DNA of 64,000 nt from Agroathelia rolfsii. Its lineage: Eukaryota > Basidiomycota > Agaricomycetes > Amylocorticiales > Amylocorticiaceae. The translations under genes were made by a program, and so were the position numbers. Positions 43,877 through 60,931 of the stretch are shown in pieces. The stretch is taken from NCBI GenBank assembly GCA_018343915.1, contig JABRWF010000007.1, forward strand, positions 3,038,001 to 3,102,000, given 5' to 3'. How positions within the stretch are numbered: position 1 is the first letter of the stretch; every line of letters starts with the position of its first letter. The notes below the pieces were generated by a model. That model was not told the origin of the DNA. It made no database searches and saw nothing but the letters and a program-made list of their open reading frames with translations.

Positions 43877-46285
43877 ATGGCGGCATACAGCTATGATCAA
43901 GGGGGCATCCTCGCCTCGTATTTTCTCATCACATTTCTGGCACTTGTATTGGTTCCTACTACGCTCTCGCTATTGAAGGCTCCTAGGGACTCGGTTACCG
44001 CCGGCTGTCAATGCAAACAATGTCTGGAACAGCGCACAAAAATCAGGCAACGCGAGGCGGGTACTTGGCTCAAACCTAAGTTTAGTAAAACGTGAGGATT
44101 TCTCTCCCTTTTAATGCTCTTTGTGCTATTTTTTGATACAATATATGCGATGGTGTTGTATAGCGCTATTGGTGTCACTCTAGGATGGGTTCTTCTCGCA
44201 TATCTGGCCTACAATGTTGCCAACATAAAAGATGACTCGAAGGTTTATGACCCATTCGAAATTCTCGGCATCAAAATGGTGTGTACCCCATTATTTTATG
44301 CCAACGACATACTAACACTATACCCCAATACAGAGTGCTACTCAAAAAGAGATCAAGTCGCATTACAGGAAGCTTTCTAAGAAATTGTATGTCAGATACA
44401 CTATTCTTCTCCATCACATGTATCTCATGTATCTCATTTTAGCCATCCCGACAAGGTCAAACTGACCGTGAACCAAACCATGGAAGCTGCCGAAGCTTAC
44501 TTCGTCGACCTCACTAAAGCTTACAAAGCGTTCGTCCCACATCTTGCCATATTCCAATAGTCAACTTATCAAATTAATCTTATATACTCTAGCCTAACTG
44601 ACGAGACGATCCGCGAAAATTGGGAAAAATATGGTCACCCCGACGGCCGTCAAGAAGTCTCTACAGGCATCGCCATCCCTGCCTGGATCGTCGAGGGTAA
44701 GAACAACATCTACGTCCTCGCTGTATACGGCCTCCTCTTCGGTGGCGCTCTCCCCGCACTCGTCGGCCGCTGGTGGTTCGGCAACCGGGACAAGACCAAG
44801 GACGGTGTGCGCCTCGGCACGGCGAGTGCATTCTGGAAAGGGCTCACGGAGCAGGCCGATCTGAGCGAGGTCATTGGCGTGGTGGGTGCCGCCAAAGAAT
44901 GGGAGGAGATCACGACGCTCAAAGATGAGGCCGAGCTGGGCGAGATTGAGAAGAAGGTGGAGGAGAACATCAAGGATTGGGAGCAGGTCAAGAAGCTTAC
45001 GAGGAGGGATGATGGGTCTGTCAACCAGGCTCGCTCGCGTGCGCTTGTGTTGCTTTATTCGCATTTGCTGCGTATCCCGATTTCTTCTGCTCAATTGGCG
45101 AAAGGTATGTTGCTCACGTCCTTGTTATTTGATTTCAACTGACTGGCGAATCGTTTACAGAGCGACAAAATGTGATTGCCAAAACACCGGTCTTGCTCGC
45201 TGCCCTTTTGAACTTGTGCACGGCTCGTTTCTGGCTTCGTCCCTCGCTCGCCATCATGCGTTTGCATGCCCACTTTGTCCAGGCCGTCGCACCGGGCACA
45301 ACACATCTGCAACAATTACCTGGTGTTGACCCTGCTGAGGTGAAATCGACGCCTGATATTGACACCTTTGTCTCGGAGAAGGAGCAAGCGGGCGACGAGA
45401 GGGCAGCAGAGATGCGCAAGGTGGCCGATCGCTGGGGAAGACTCGAGTGTGTCGATGCTTATTACAAAGGTCAGTTCATCATTTCGTAACGCATTTGAAG
45501 AAACATTACTGATATTCTTGCGAATGGACAGTTATCGATGACAACGTTATTGTACCCAACGCATTCGTCAACATTGTCGTTAGAGTGCGCATCTCGCCTC
45601 CGGGTAACGGTTCAAAGGATGAGAAACCTGCCTCAGAAGAGACATATGACGACTCGTTCTTGTCGGGCCGCAAGGACGCCGAGGACCTGACGCCTGAGGA
45701 TGCTTCTTCGATAGGCTATGCGCATGCACCTTTCTGGCACACAGTAGGTTACGGCTTTCACTCAACTTTTCTAACTACTAAGAGGATATTTTTGTTACGT
45801 AGTACCGCAAACCATCATGGTGGCTCTTCATCGCTGATGAACGCACAGGCAAGGTGATTGTGCCCCCATCCAAGATCACGGATGTACCATACGGCAAGCA
45901 TGCGCGTGCATACCGTCTTCAGTTCCAAGCTACGTTTGGACCCCAAACGTACCCATGGAAACTCTACCTCGTCAGTGACACCTTTGTTGGCGAGGAGATC
46001 GTCAGGGATCTGCCGGTAAGCTTCAAATTATAACTGGCTTTATGATATTTTCTGATCACGCCCTTCGAATGATAACAGCTCAAGGTGGAGGATCCTGCCA
46101 CCCTGAACCTGGAACAGACTGCTGACGACGAGATCTCGGACCCAGAGGAGGACTCGTTGGCTGGTCAGATGGCGGCCATGCGTGGCGGGCCCGTCAAGCG
46201 GACTCAGCAGCAACACGAGAGTGATGATGAGAGTGGAACGGATGAGGAGAAGAATTCGAGTGATAGTGATAGCGATAGTGATTAA
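43877..46285 (+). CDS. SEC63: Sec63, ER translocon J-domain protein
   Basis: Membrane subunit of the Sec62/63 complex that recruits BiP/Kar2 to the translocon for protein import into the ER. Nine exons with consistent phases: 43877-44091, 44164-44278, 44334-44386, 44443-44529, 44593-45104, 45161-45469, 45532-45743, 45803-46015, 46079-46285; 640 residues. TM1 near residues 12-33, TM2 near 73-90, luminal J domain (about 98-160) with the HPDK motif split from the preceding exon, TM3 (IYVLAVYGLLFGGALPALVG, about 190-210). The Sec63 (Brl) region follows with WWLFIADERTGK and YLVSDTFVGEE. The acidic Ser/Asp tail ends SSDSDSDSD, as in Sec63 homologues. Complete. Confidence 0.95.
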
Positions 46286-46734
46286 TACTCTTTCTTTCTT
46301 TTCCCTCAATCTATCTATTGTACAAAACTCAGACGGAGTACGATAGCAATATGTAATGACGCAGCAGGGGCATAGTGAGTACAGCCTGCCCTAAACATGC
46401 CCGATGCGTCAAACACGCCCAATCACTACCCAGGCGCGTTTCTTGCCCACACTCCTGACGACTTCGCGAGCATATAGACAAGGTGAGCATCGTAGCCACG
46501 ATGGGTGTAGCACCCACAGCGACGTGCAGCAGCAGCGGTGGTGGAGGCAGTAATTTGCTGTGCTGTTGCTGCGGGTCACTGCCTCTGCGCTTCCCCGGGA
46601 AATCCATACTTGACCGACTCCCTGTCTCGCTCTCCCTCTTACTTACTCACACCCACCACCTCTCTCTCTCTCTTCTCTAGCTCGATCTCTCATCACTACA
46701 TCTCATTTCTTACTCTATCATCTAATTCACGAAA
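46286..46734. promoter_or_regulatory. SEC63 3' end and actin promoter
   Basis: The second half is strongly pyrimidine-rich (46615-46700, repeated ctctct), as is common upstream of highly expressed fungal genes. A possible 5' UTR intron may run from 'caaggtgagc' (46480) to 'ttctctag' (46680). Confidence 0.45.
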
Positions 46735-48378
<1,644 letters not shown>

Positions 48379-48886
48379 AGCATTTCTATGTGTGTCTACC
48401 ATATGGATGTTTGAGATGTGCGAAGCGATGATGATGATATGGGTGTGGAGGGATTTCCCAATGATGACCTTGGTCAAACAAAGTTAACTACGGCTCTTCT
48501 TATACACACACTTATTACCACCTGGATTTACGCCTTTTTCATGATTTACATACATACGACCCCGTATCAAATTCAAATTTTGTTTTGGTTGTCTTAATTG
48601 GATTTTTTAAACTCTTTCCTTGATACTCTTGGCTTGGGCGGCTGGTTCGAGACCTTTGTTTCCAAGAATGTGCGGGAATGGTGTATAATCCAGAGAGCAA
48701 CATTAGATCGTTATCATTCATGACTTATTTAAGACAAGGAAGAAGAAAAGACACGACACGGAGTATGTAGTGTATAAGAGTTCGTCGTAGGTGTTTAATT
48801 TGGCGGAGCGTCGTGGTAATCATGACCAACTGGGGCGTGAAAAGAGGTAATCTAGCTAGCTAACTGCTCATTCTTTCTCCTCTTAT
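48379..48886. terminator. Convergent 3' regions of actin and VMA1
   Basis: AT-rich 508-bp spacer that must hold both 3' UTRs and polyadenylation sites. No ORF supported. Confidence 0.5.
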
Positions 48887-51399
<2,513 letters not shown>

Positions 51400-51559
51400 A
51401 GTGGTGGTAGTGGTAGATATGCAGTAATAGTAAACGTCCTGCGCCGGGTAAAGTCAAGCGAGCACTGCGCCGTGACTAATGATCCTCTGTGACGTCTCAT
51501 CACGTGCTCATCGGCCCACGATGAACTCGAATATATGCTTCAAGTTGCTCAAGGCACTG

Positions 51560-53290
51560 GCACTATGACCATGAAGTCGCAAGAAAATAGTGTAAAACGC
51601 GACTTGCCAAAAGCTCATTACAGCATTTATGATACTACCAGTCCACATCGAAGGATAAACGTTCGATTAACACTCGCCAAAGCGCATTCGTTTCGAGTCC
51701 GGGTCGTCTATCGACCGACCTGCGCCTGGCAGTGATTCGGATAACCTACCTCCTGTCAGAGACCTCCTTCAAGATTTCCTCGGACAGTACTCTGGATAAT
51801 TTGATCTATCCTCTGACAAACGGCTTTCTGCCTTGCATAACGCCTTCGCTTTTGTCTTGATGATTTAGTGTGAAAGACAGTCCTCAACCGCGACTTTCTG
51901 ATGATAACATACCGCCGAGATGCTTTGGAGAAGCAGATAGACCTGGATGTCATTCACTTGCGGCTTAAACCAAGTTCTCCAGTCACCCCATTTGCTTTGG
52001 TTTCCAAGATAGCATGAACGTGAAAGTTCTCGGACTATCATTCAGCGTGAAAGCATTTGCTGGCATGTTCGATGTAGCAGAAGGTTTGGTTCAGTACTAC
52101 AACGTATTAGCGTGCTATTCACAATTACATAAGACTTCAAAAATGCTTTTGAACAAGGTTATATATCTCAATCTCTAGACATCCTTGTGAGAAATATGGA
52201 TTTATACCCCCCCCCCCGGAGCTATACTGCGCTCGCTCTTTTCCAATTGTCCAATCCTCCAAAATGGGCAAATCGACCGCTCAGCAAAGCTTCGGTTTAC
52301 TCTTCCTTTTAATCCTAAGACAATGAAAGATCAAAAATGAAAGTATAGTTATCTTCTGCTTATAAACATGATACACTCCAATAGCTTATCCTCCCGCTGA
52401 TGAAAATGTTCGCGACTACCTGGTCGAACAGATGAGCTCCGGGGATGAAGCAGGGGGAAGATACTAGGCATTCTTAGAGGCTCTGTTTACCGAGTCTTAT
52501 CCAAAGGGCGCTCCAGAGGAAATTGCATTGAAATGGTATGAGTGGATGGAAAAAGGCTCGACGCAAGATAGCGCTGGCACTAATAGGGCCAGTTTTACGA
52601 CGGGGTGATCCAAATTAAGTTCCTTGTCGAAGACGCAAATATGTTAGGCTAGGACACCTTGCGCGACCTGCTCAGGGCGGCTGGGAATCTTCGGTCTTGG
52701 TCGCTTGAGCTCCATGGCTTTATTGGGCATCAGTTTTATGCAATTGTTTATTTCGATGAAGCACATTTGCTGGATCGCGAAGGAGAACCACACTCTCACT
52801 CTGCTCCTATTCGCGCCTTGAACTACATGTCGACATGAGTCGTTTGAGTTGGTGTTCGCCACTGAGTTGGGAGTAGGCATTTAGGCATGTGACAATAAGA
52901 GGAATCAGGACACGAAATACTAGTACATTTCGATGATCCCGCCCCAACTCAAGAGACCACGAGTGTTTTCAGCTCCAAGTTAAGAACACGGAAGACCTCC
53001 AGCAGGCTTTCGCAGATCCAGACATGGTAGACTCAGTCTCTGGGCCGTATCCTATCCTATCCATTGTCATGGAACTCAGTGCGGCCGACCACGTAGCAAA
53101 CAAAGAGAAAATGGCCGTCAACTCGATCCCCAAAGGGGCCGACAATCCGGAGGGTTGTATAGTTTCTGGAACCAAGCCAGATATCCAGAGCCGCCGCCAC
53201 TACGAGATCACAGTTCACTCTACCCGCTTGTGGATGTATCCCCGAAACCAAGTCGAAAACGTACGCCTCTCTTCTCGTGTCTCAAGATCC
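51560..53290 (+). pseudogene. Third Crinkler/RHS-type NTPase-nuclease remnant
   Basis: Degenerate relative of the genes at 21.0-24.2 and 34.3-40.1 kb. Near 52235-52290 the translation gives IVQSSKMGKST (Walker A; IVQSSGMGKSR in the arms). PPADENVRDYLVEQ follows at about 52390 (PPADVHVRNYL), then a TAG, then a match to the AFL--LF stretch. FDEAHLLD, the Walker B, is at about 52755. QLQVKNTEDL, the QxK nuclease motif, is at about 52970, then SVSGPYPILSIVMELS. The NTPase C-terminal half is largely deleted, and stops and frameshifts abound. Sequence divergence from the arm copies shows it is a separate, older family member. The N-terminal part (51560-52230) is unclear. Confidence 0.65.
52209..52218. 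repeat. C10 homopolymer
   Basis: About ten C on the plus strand, just before the Walker A remnant. Confidence 0.8.
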
Positions 53291-53687
53291 GCTCAATGAC
53301 GCCCCCAAGGATGAGTGAGGAAGATAATTGGAATGCAAACTGTGCGTTACAGCCGATGTTGTATAAATCGGAGCCTTTAAGCTCTTGCTGGACTTGTCTG
53401 CCTTCTAGAAAGGTTCATGTATTGTGGGTTATAATACATGTATATATAACCAAAAATGATGCGATATAGCTGTTTGTGCAGAAAATTAGTGATGAGTATT
53501 ACATATACGATTGGCTAGCTTGAATAGACATATTGGTTTCAGAATAAGGTATGTGATGTTGAGTATCCCATGGATGAGCACTGGGAAAGGCAAATGTGAA
53601 TTTGCCGAAACCCTAAAGACGAAATGACGAAATGTTGATCGGACCGGCGAACAGCAACTAGTAACTCTCCTTGCCATCTGCACGTCC

Positions 53688-54802
53688 ATGTCCCAGCAGC
53701 CACAACAGATCAACGTCGGCGACCTCAACGTACAGCAGCTCGCCGATGTTCGACGACAGCTCGAGGAGGTAATGACAACCTGTGTTGCCATCTTCAATGC
53801 CCATCTATCTCAGTCACTTGGCTTGTGTTCTCACGAACCAGATCTTTTTTCTTTTCTTTCTTCTGCCTACTCGCCGCCGCTCGGTGTCATCTCCATCTAG
53901 GAATTGAACCATCTCACGAACTCGTTTGCCCAACTCAGAGCGGCCCAGTCCAAGTTCAAAGCATGTGTCGATAGCGTGGCAGAGATCAAGCCTGCTAATG
54001 TCGGTAAGTCTACTTGTCAAAAGAACTCCTTGGCCTACCCGACGCCGCAGCCATGGTCTTGAAGGGCCTAGGATACATACATATTGCGGGCGTTTTCATA
54101 ATCACACGACAAGACTTTTTTCTTTCTTCTTCTCGAATTTGGCGTTATGCTCGGATGGTAACGGTCTCAAACTGACATCGCTCGCTGTGTGGGGCTTTCG
54201 TTCATTCAGGAAAGACCATCCTCGTTCCCTTGACAAACTCGCTCTACGCCCCGGGAAAGCTCTGTGACCCCGATAACGTAATCGTCGACGTCGGCACGGG
54301 CTACTACGTCCAGAAGGTTAGCTCCCCCGCAACTTGTCTTCTTCCCTATGAATCACCGAGGTCCTGGTCCGTCGCGACCCTAAATTTTGCTGCGATCATC
54401 ATCATTGCAACGTCGTCGTCATCATCATCATCATCATCATCATCATCCCCATTTTCATGTCATAGGATTGTATGAAGTGGAGATCATGAGAATCGCATAT
54501 GACGATATTCACCTCTCAGCTCTGCAAACCTTTAAACGCTCTGTACCTCTTTTGTTTGTTTTTTTTTTTCCTTCATAAACGTAATTTTTTTCTTCCTCAT
54601 CACTAACGTATCAACGCAGAGCCGAGCAGAAGCTACGAAGCACTACAAACGAAAAATCGACGATTTGCAGTCAAATCTGGACAAGCTCCAAGAAACGATT
54701 CAGAAGAAGCAGGACAATCTGAATTACGTCCTCAATTTATTGCAGGCCAAGCTGCAAGCGCAAACGCAGGCAACTACACCTTCCGCCTCCTCCTCTTCGT
54801 AA
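53688..54802 (+). CDS. PFD5: Prefoldin subunit 5
   Basis: Alpha-class subunit of the hexameric cytosolic chaperone that delivers actin and tubulin to CCT/TRiC. Four exons with agreeing phases: 53688-53768, 53901-54003, 54210-54316, 54620-54802; 157 residues. Two coiled-coil helices (LADVRRQLEEELNHLTNSF and HYKRKIDDLQSNLDKLQETI) flank the beta-hairpin core with ILVPLTNSLYAPGKL and VDVGTGYYVQK, typical of Pfd5/Gim5. A Thr/Ser-rich C-tail ends ASSSS. Intron 3 holds a (TCA/TCG)n microsatellite. Confidence 0.95.
54413..54446. repeat. (TCG/TCA)n microsatellite in PFD5 intron 3
   Basis: About eleven triplets, tcg changing to tca. Confidence 0.9.
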
Positions 54803-55176
54803 TATAGCCGCCGGGAATTGAGGGCGGGATCTTGTCATGAGACGTCTGTCTGAAGTGAGATGGAGAGCACAAGATGATAATGAAAACGAAAAGGATGTGG
54901 TAGTGATGGTGTGCACGATACGCAGTGTTTTTTTTTTTTTCCTGGTTGCAAGTGTACATGTACTACATTACACCTACCACACAGCCTTGTCGTCATTGCC
55001 GCATATATGCACACTCTCAACGACTTGATCTTCTCGTCGCTATGGATATGACAAAATGAAAAAAAAGAAGTTGTCACTGGATGTTCGCACGTGGTTCAAT
55101 TCTAAATGACATAAAGGTAAATCCCTATAACCCCACGGGTAAGTAAGGTATGTAGTGTATGAAGGGGGAAACATGG

Positions 55177-56030
55177 CTACACCGGAGCGGATTCGGGAAG
55201 GCGACGAACATCCTTGTCGCGAAGGAAGTGTTCACGGACTTTGTTCCGGTGCTTATGCCGCTCAGGCTCCGTGCTATACCAAGGAAGATAGAGAGACGAT
55301 GTTAACGCTGACAGAGAGGGTGTTTGTTTGAATTCGACTTGGAAGCACTTCAAAGACACATAAAAGCAAGAATCAGGACGATGACGGGACAAGCGTGACA
55401 ATTACAGTATACAGAAGGCGAATCTCCGAAAGCGTTGTCGTATGATGAAGCCATAACAAACGGAGATACACCTGCTAGTAGCCTCATTGGAGCCTTTTGC
55501 GGCTCAGGATTTCCCAGAGAGACGTTCGGAATTCTCGAAGCAAAAAGGCAATGGATGCGTGAATGTCGCCAGAAAAAGTCATTGCCGCTGCCAACCTGGT
55601 CGAATGGAACAGGTGGCTCCACATCTCGACGAACTGTTACAGGAAGATGAAGGTTCGAATGAGCTTCCTGCTACGCTATCGTACTATAAGCGCGCACTAG
55701 AACGCATTAGAGCCTGCGAGGGTGTGACAGGTGGACGACATATAGCCTGGCCGTCCCGTCAGTGAGGTCATCGAGCAAAACAAGACAATGACGATATGTA
55801 ATTTCGGGTTGCATTTCTCCAGCTTAGTGCCCTCGCCAAGGAGGAGGAGGAGGATGTTGGAGGCGATTAACAAGAAGAAATTATCCAAACGAAAATACGC
55901 CGGAGGAAGAGTGTCAGCATACAGTAATGAAAAAGATGTCATGGATTATTTAGTGCGCCGGTCTAACGATGATACGACGACTTCGACTTTAGTTCCACGC
56001 CGTTTAAGCATGTGTGCATACCATCATTGA
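55177..56030. other. Possible small multi-exon gene(s), unresolved
   Basis: Two weak candidates overlap. On the minus strand an exon-like piece at 55177-55271 follows a gtatag acceptor and encodes TEPERHKHRNKVREHFLRDK and a stop. Its charge pattern recalls LYR-type mitochondrial assembly factors. On the plus strand, 55602-55720 encodes HLDELLQEDEGSNELPATLS, and a possible exon at about 55823 encodes a short acidic tail with a stop. I cannot assemble a full gene on either strand, so this is noted rather than called. Confidence 0.3.
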
Positions 56031-57700
56031 ATTACAAGCATGCGAATCCTGAGAGAAAAACCATGAGACTCCGCGAGAGGACACAAAACGGTTAATGAGC
56101 TACTAAACAAACAGGCTAAGCTAGAAGGAGGAAAAGAAGCCTAAGCGCTAAGCAGCCTGATAATACCACTGAGAGCTGTATCACGATGATGCATTGCACC
56201 GTATATCATATCCACATTGCAGTCTAGCGCCCACCGGTCCAAACGTGTCTTCCATGAAGTTTTTTTTTTTCTCCCTCTTCTCCCTTGGGATTTTTTTTTG
56301 CCATTTTTTTTTTTTGGTTCTCACGTCCTTCATCATGATTGTCCTCAGCACCGGACTTCCGTGTGCTGTTTCTGATCTTGAACCCTTCTGTATTTTTATT
56401 TTTTATTCAGGTTCAGGCCCGATTTCAAGTCCGCGTCCGGACAGGAGGAAAGCTCGGAAAAAAAGAAAAACACAATCACAAATCACCGAATCATAAACAA
56501 GGGGATGCGCGCAGTCACGGACAGGAGAAGGGGGGAGGGCACTTTGATATACATGCATAGCGGATTCTTCCATAATTTGCCCATTTTTGTTCTGTTATGC
56601 GCATCATCATCATTAATCATTGATGATACATAGTAGTAGTAGTAGTACATTGATGATGGCCGGGCCTGGATGCATGGCTACACACGCCGCTGCCGTATTG
56701 CATGCCCAATTTATTATTCGTAGATGGATATGCGCTAGCCCAACATGGACATGATACAGGCCACAGCACGAGACAGACAGACAGAGGGCATGGCGCCGGA
56801 CGTCCGGAACGAAAACCCTGCAGTTGCAGAGTCTCGCCATCGCTGACGCAAGCAAGCATCAAGATCGACGAGACAACTCGACTCGACTCGACTCGCTCGG
56901 ACTTGACCGCACTTCTTCTTTCTTCTTTTTTTTTTACAATTATTCCGGTGTGCACTATACAATCAATATCCATAAGCGATGCCATGCTTCCATGTGTCTC
57001 ACGGTACTTGGTGATATGATGCGTGATTCGCTCATGATTCGAGTTTTTTTTTCCCCATATTTTATTTTATTTCTTCTTATTCCTCGTTTCTTGCAGCCCG
57101 AGACTCGCTCGGGAGAGACCTAACGTAAACGGAGTTTCATTTCACGCACGCACGCGCGTGCCAGTGCGATGGGCGGGCGGCCGCCGGTACTAAACAAGCA
57201 CACTAAGCACTTGCCTTACTCGAGCGCATGATCGGTACTAACTAGTACTAGGACCACGGGCAATTTTGTTTATTTATTTCGAGTTGTCCGCAGCCAAGTG
57301 TGCTGCATCAGCTCTAAGCTAGTCCATGTCCATTCTCCGCTGCCAGGGGACAAGAACTAGTTGATAACTCAAGCCTTAAAAAGTAACAGCACTAAATCGC
57401 ATCCTTGCAATGAAAATATTTCGTTGACATCAAAAAAAATAAGATTAAAGGGGAAAAAAAAAACTCTATATGTTCGGTATGATACTACATACAAGAAAAG
57501 AAAAATCGCGGATAGTTGCCAATGATCATGGGGGAGATGATGACAGATGTAAGAGTGAAAGAAAAGAAAAGAAACAAAAAATAATATAAGTAAGGTAGTA
57601 GTGGCAGTAGCTGATAGTAAAACGACAAGGGGCCAGAAAAGGTTGATGGTATGCGGAAGAGACGTTAATAATTAATTTGTATCCTGGTATGTGTGTTTGG
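56031..57700. other. No gene recognised
   Basis: About 1.7 kb with several T8-T10 tracts (56258-56318, 56930, 57044), a 'ctcgactcgactcgactcg' short tandem (56877-56895) and 'cagacagacagac' (56773). Includes the 3' UTR of the minus-strand glycosyltransferase gene. No exon structure supported. Confidence 0.5.
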
Positions 57701-57749
57701 AGTGTGTGTGCATGTAAAGAGAGGTTTGTCCCTTTTCTTCTTGTTCGTT

Positions 57750-60700
57750 TCAGAATCCCAGAGGAGCCTCCCAGCATAGAGCGAGGCGCATAATCCCAAA
57801 AAAAGAAAACAGGAACAAGTGTGATAAAATAAGAGATGGAAAGGCGTGTGCGTTCAGGGTGCAGGTAACAGAAAAAAAAGGGGGGGCAAGTAAAACAGCA
57901 AAGGTCCATAATTGTCCATCCAGATCGCATACGATTCCTTTTTTTTTGTTTAGTAAGAAAAGACCATGAGATATGGGTTCAACACAATCTACACACAATC
58001 CTTTATCAGCATCGAGAACAAACAACCAAGAAGAAAAAAAACTTACCGGATACAAAATATGCGATGCACAAACCACGCAGAGGGGGAAGATCACCGCCCA
58101 GTCGTAGCCCGGGATACGCCATCCAATCGGGAGCAGGTCCGTGGAGAGCACGACGACACCGGCAAGGCAGATGAAGCAGACGAGGAAGACGAACCAGAAG
58201 CGGCTGAGGATACGGGGGACTTCGATGAAGAAGTTTGAGCGCTCGACTTCCTTCTTGGTGGCGCCCCAGGTGATGTTGTAGGAGAACATGTGCGCGAGGA
58301 GGGCGGTGGAGAGATGGATGGAGAGACCGCCGAAGAAGAAGAAGAAGAACGGCACCCAGGTAAAGTTCTCCACGAACGCGCCGAGCAGGCTGCGGAGGCC
58401 GAGACGGTACTGGAGGAGCGTAAACGACAGGTTACCGGCGCCCAAGAACACGACCGTGCAGGCCAAGAAGATTTCGAACGAGTGCATGTAGTAGCCGTCC
58501 ACGTCGAGCGAGAAGCCGAGGATGAGGTAGTTGGCGACGGTGAGGAGGAACGAGCAGGCGATACCGTAGTACGAGAACATGTAACTCATCATGCTCAACT
58601 TGTAGTGCACGGGCGCGCCAGACCAGACGAAGATGCGGAGCTGCTTCGTGATCGGGCCCATGCGCCACCAGGAGATCATGGGGTTGAAGATGAGCTCGTT
58701 GCAGCCGTATGCGTACTTTTGCCACCGGTTCAGCTCGTCGTCGGCGGAGAGCGAGACACCTTCGCGGAAGCCGCCGTCGGAGTAGGTCGCCCAGCGGATG
58801 ATGTAGCCCTTGAGTTGCAAGCGGAGAGCCATGTCGAAATCCTCGGACACGTTAGACTCTGACCAGCACTTCTTGACACCATCGGTGTCGATAAAGGCAG
58901 CATCCTGGATGGCCGACCAGCGCAAGAAAGCGTTGTGTCCAACAAAGGGGGCAACCTCACCGTTGGCGCAGCCCATCGAGATAGCCTTGTTGATGCGGCG
59001 CGTAAAGTGGGCGATACCGTTCTCGAAGTAATGGTGCGCGACCTGCATGACCTCGGACTCGTGCTGGATGATGGCGACCTCGGGGCACTCTGCCAGCTCG
59101 CGCGCCGCATCACGGAAGCAGTCTTCGGGGATGAGCGTGTCGGAGTCACAGATGAGGATGAGGTCGCCCATGCGGATCGAGCGGCCGTTGGCAGCCCAGG
59201 GCCTCCACCTGTTTCCACTCTCGGCGTACATCTCCTCCACGGCGCGCTCCAGAGCCTGGTCCTCGAGGCAGGGCACGAGGGGGTCGACGATGGCGGGCTC
59301 ACCACGCTCGATGCGCGCCTTTTCCTCCTCCTCCAAGACGGCGAGGTGCTTCTCGAGCTTGAGCGAGAGCTGGAGACCGTAGTTCATGTTCGATGCCTTC
59401 TTGAAGCGACCGGCACGCTTGTAGCCGTCGGGCTCACCCGAGTGGGGAGGACGTGCGACCCAGCCGATGTTGTGGTTGGCGTAGAACGCGATGCGCTCCT
59501 CGCGCTCCTCCTCGCTGATGAGCTGCAGACCGTCATCGTGCACGAAGATGGCCGAAGTGCCGCCCTGGCGCGCATAGGTCTGCATGGCCTTCTTGAGCGA
59601 GAACACGGAGGGTGCGATCGTCTGTTCCAAAGACTCCTTGTAGACGGGCAACTCGATCGTGACGTGTGGCAGGCGGGCGTCGACGGCCGCGTTGGGTGCG
59701 GGCTTGACGGCAGAGTAGTATTTCGAGTTTTCGTGGTACTGTGCGACGGGGCCGATGAGGAAGGTGATGACGTTGACGACGTTGAGGGCGAAGAAGAGGG
59801 CGACACAGAAGAGGAAGGGGGCGCAGACGAGGAGGGCAAAGCGCGTGTAGGAACCGTCCAGGACGGACTCCTCCACGAGCGTGGCCGCGCCGGAACCGAT
59901 GAAAAAGATAGTGAGCGCAGCGCCGAGGCCGTTGTAGAACGGCGCAAAGTAGCGGATCGGGCGCGCGTCGGTGGGCTTGCCCTTCTCCGGGTCGGTGTTA
60001 TCAGGCTTGCTTGACTTGCCAAAGGGCCACCAGCCGGTAGACTTCTTCTGGCCGGCGCGCTCCTCGGCGAGGCGCATGGCTTTCTCCTCCATCGAGTTGG
60101 CAGCGCCTTCGATCTTCTCGTTCAGATCGTCAGCGGAGGAAGCCTTTGAGGGCGCCTGGGAGACGGCGGCGGAGGGCGGGACGCTCATGGAAGCGATGGA
60201 CTTGAGCGTGGGACGTTCGCGCCAGACGAGCTTGATGAGCTTGGCCTCGAAGTCGTTGACGAGGGGAATGATGCTGTCGAGGTCGTCGGACCAGCAGACC
60301 ATGACACGCTCATCGCGCTGTAGGATAGAGATGAGTTGCTGTGATGAGTGAGGATGTAGATGAGACACGAACCAAGAAAGCACCACACTGCTCCTTGTCA
60401 GCAGTGGGCAAGTGGGCCATGGAGTCCAGGATCTGGATACGGGTGTTGTTGTCGATGTAGATGTACGAGGCATCATCAGCACTGCAAGAGATGACATGTG
60501 TGTGAGTAGATGTTATTATAGTATCAAGAGTTGAAGACATACACAAAGCCGAGTGCAGCATGTACGGCAGCACTGCGCAGCTTTACAGCAACGACGGGGT
60601 TGAGAACCTTTACGGCAGCCTCGAATGGAGCGAGAGAGCTAAATTATGTTGTCATGACGATGAACGAAAGATTTGCGTTGAGCGGAAGAAGTGATCAAGG

Positions 60701-60931
60701 AGCACAAAGTACTCACGGGTTCTCGTAGGGAAACACACGAAAGAGTCCGTTGTCGACACGGAGACAAACACCGGCAGAGGTGGACTCTTCTGATGGTTTG
60801 AACCAAGCATCACCTTGGGTCTTGAAAAAAAAAAAATCAAAAATCAAAAGATGCGACTGCAGATGGCCAGCACGATTACAGACCTGCTTGAAGACGTGGT
60901 GGAGCAGTGCGTCGTAGGCGTCGTAATCCAT
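57750..60931 (-). CDS. Membrane-bound family 2 glycosyltransferase (chitin/cellulose synthase-like)
   Basis: Processive GT2 enzyme, expected in the plasma membrane or Golgi, polymerising a cell-surface polysaccharide. Start ATG at 60931 (MDYDAYDALLHHVFKQ). Exons with agreeing phases: 60884-60931, 60717-60820, 60543-60638, 60373-60481, 58047-60317; 876 residues to that point. The N-terminal ~150 residues form a separate domain (ADDASYIYIDNNTRIQILDS). TM segments follow near residues 210-275. The catalytic core has ELPVYKESLE, FVHDDGL, LICDSDTLIPED (DxD), SEDFDMALRLQ (ED) and NRWQKYAYG (in place of QxxRW). Five or more TM segments follow. The last exon is uncertain: after the donor at 58046 an exon near 57750-57767 ending APLGF would fit. 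The layout resembles fungal GT2 proteins needed for hyphal growth on surfaces (FGT2-like), but the polymer made is unknown. Confidence 0.85.

Noticed and set aside
58935..60014. 359-residue plus-strand open frame
   Set aside because: Antisense of the glycosyltransferase coding exon; composition is that of a shadow and it has no domain.
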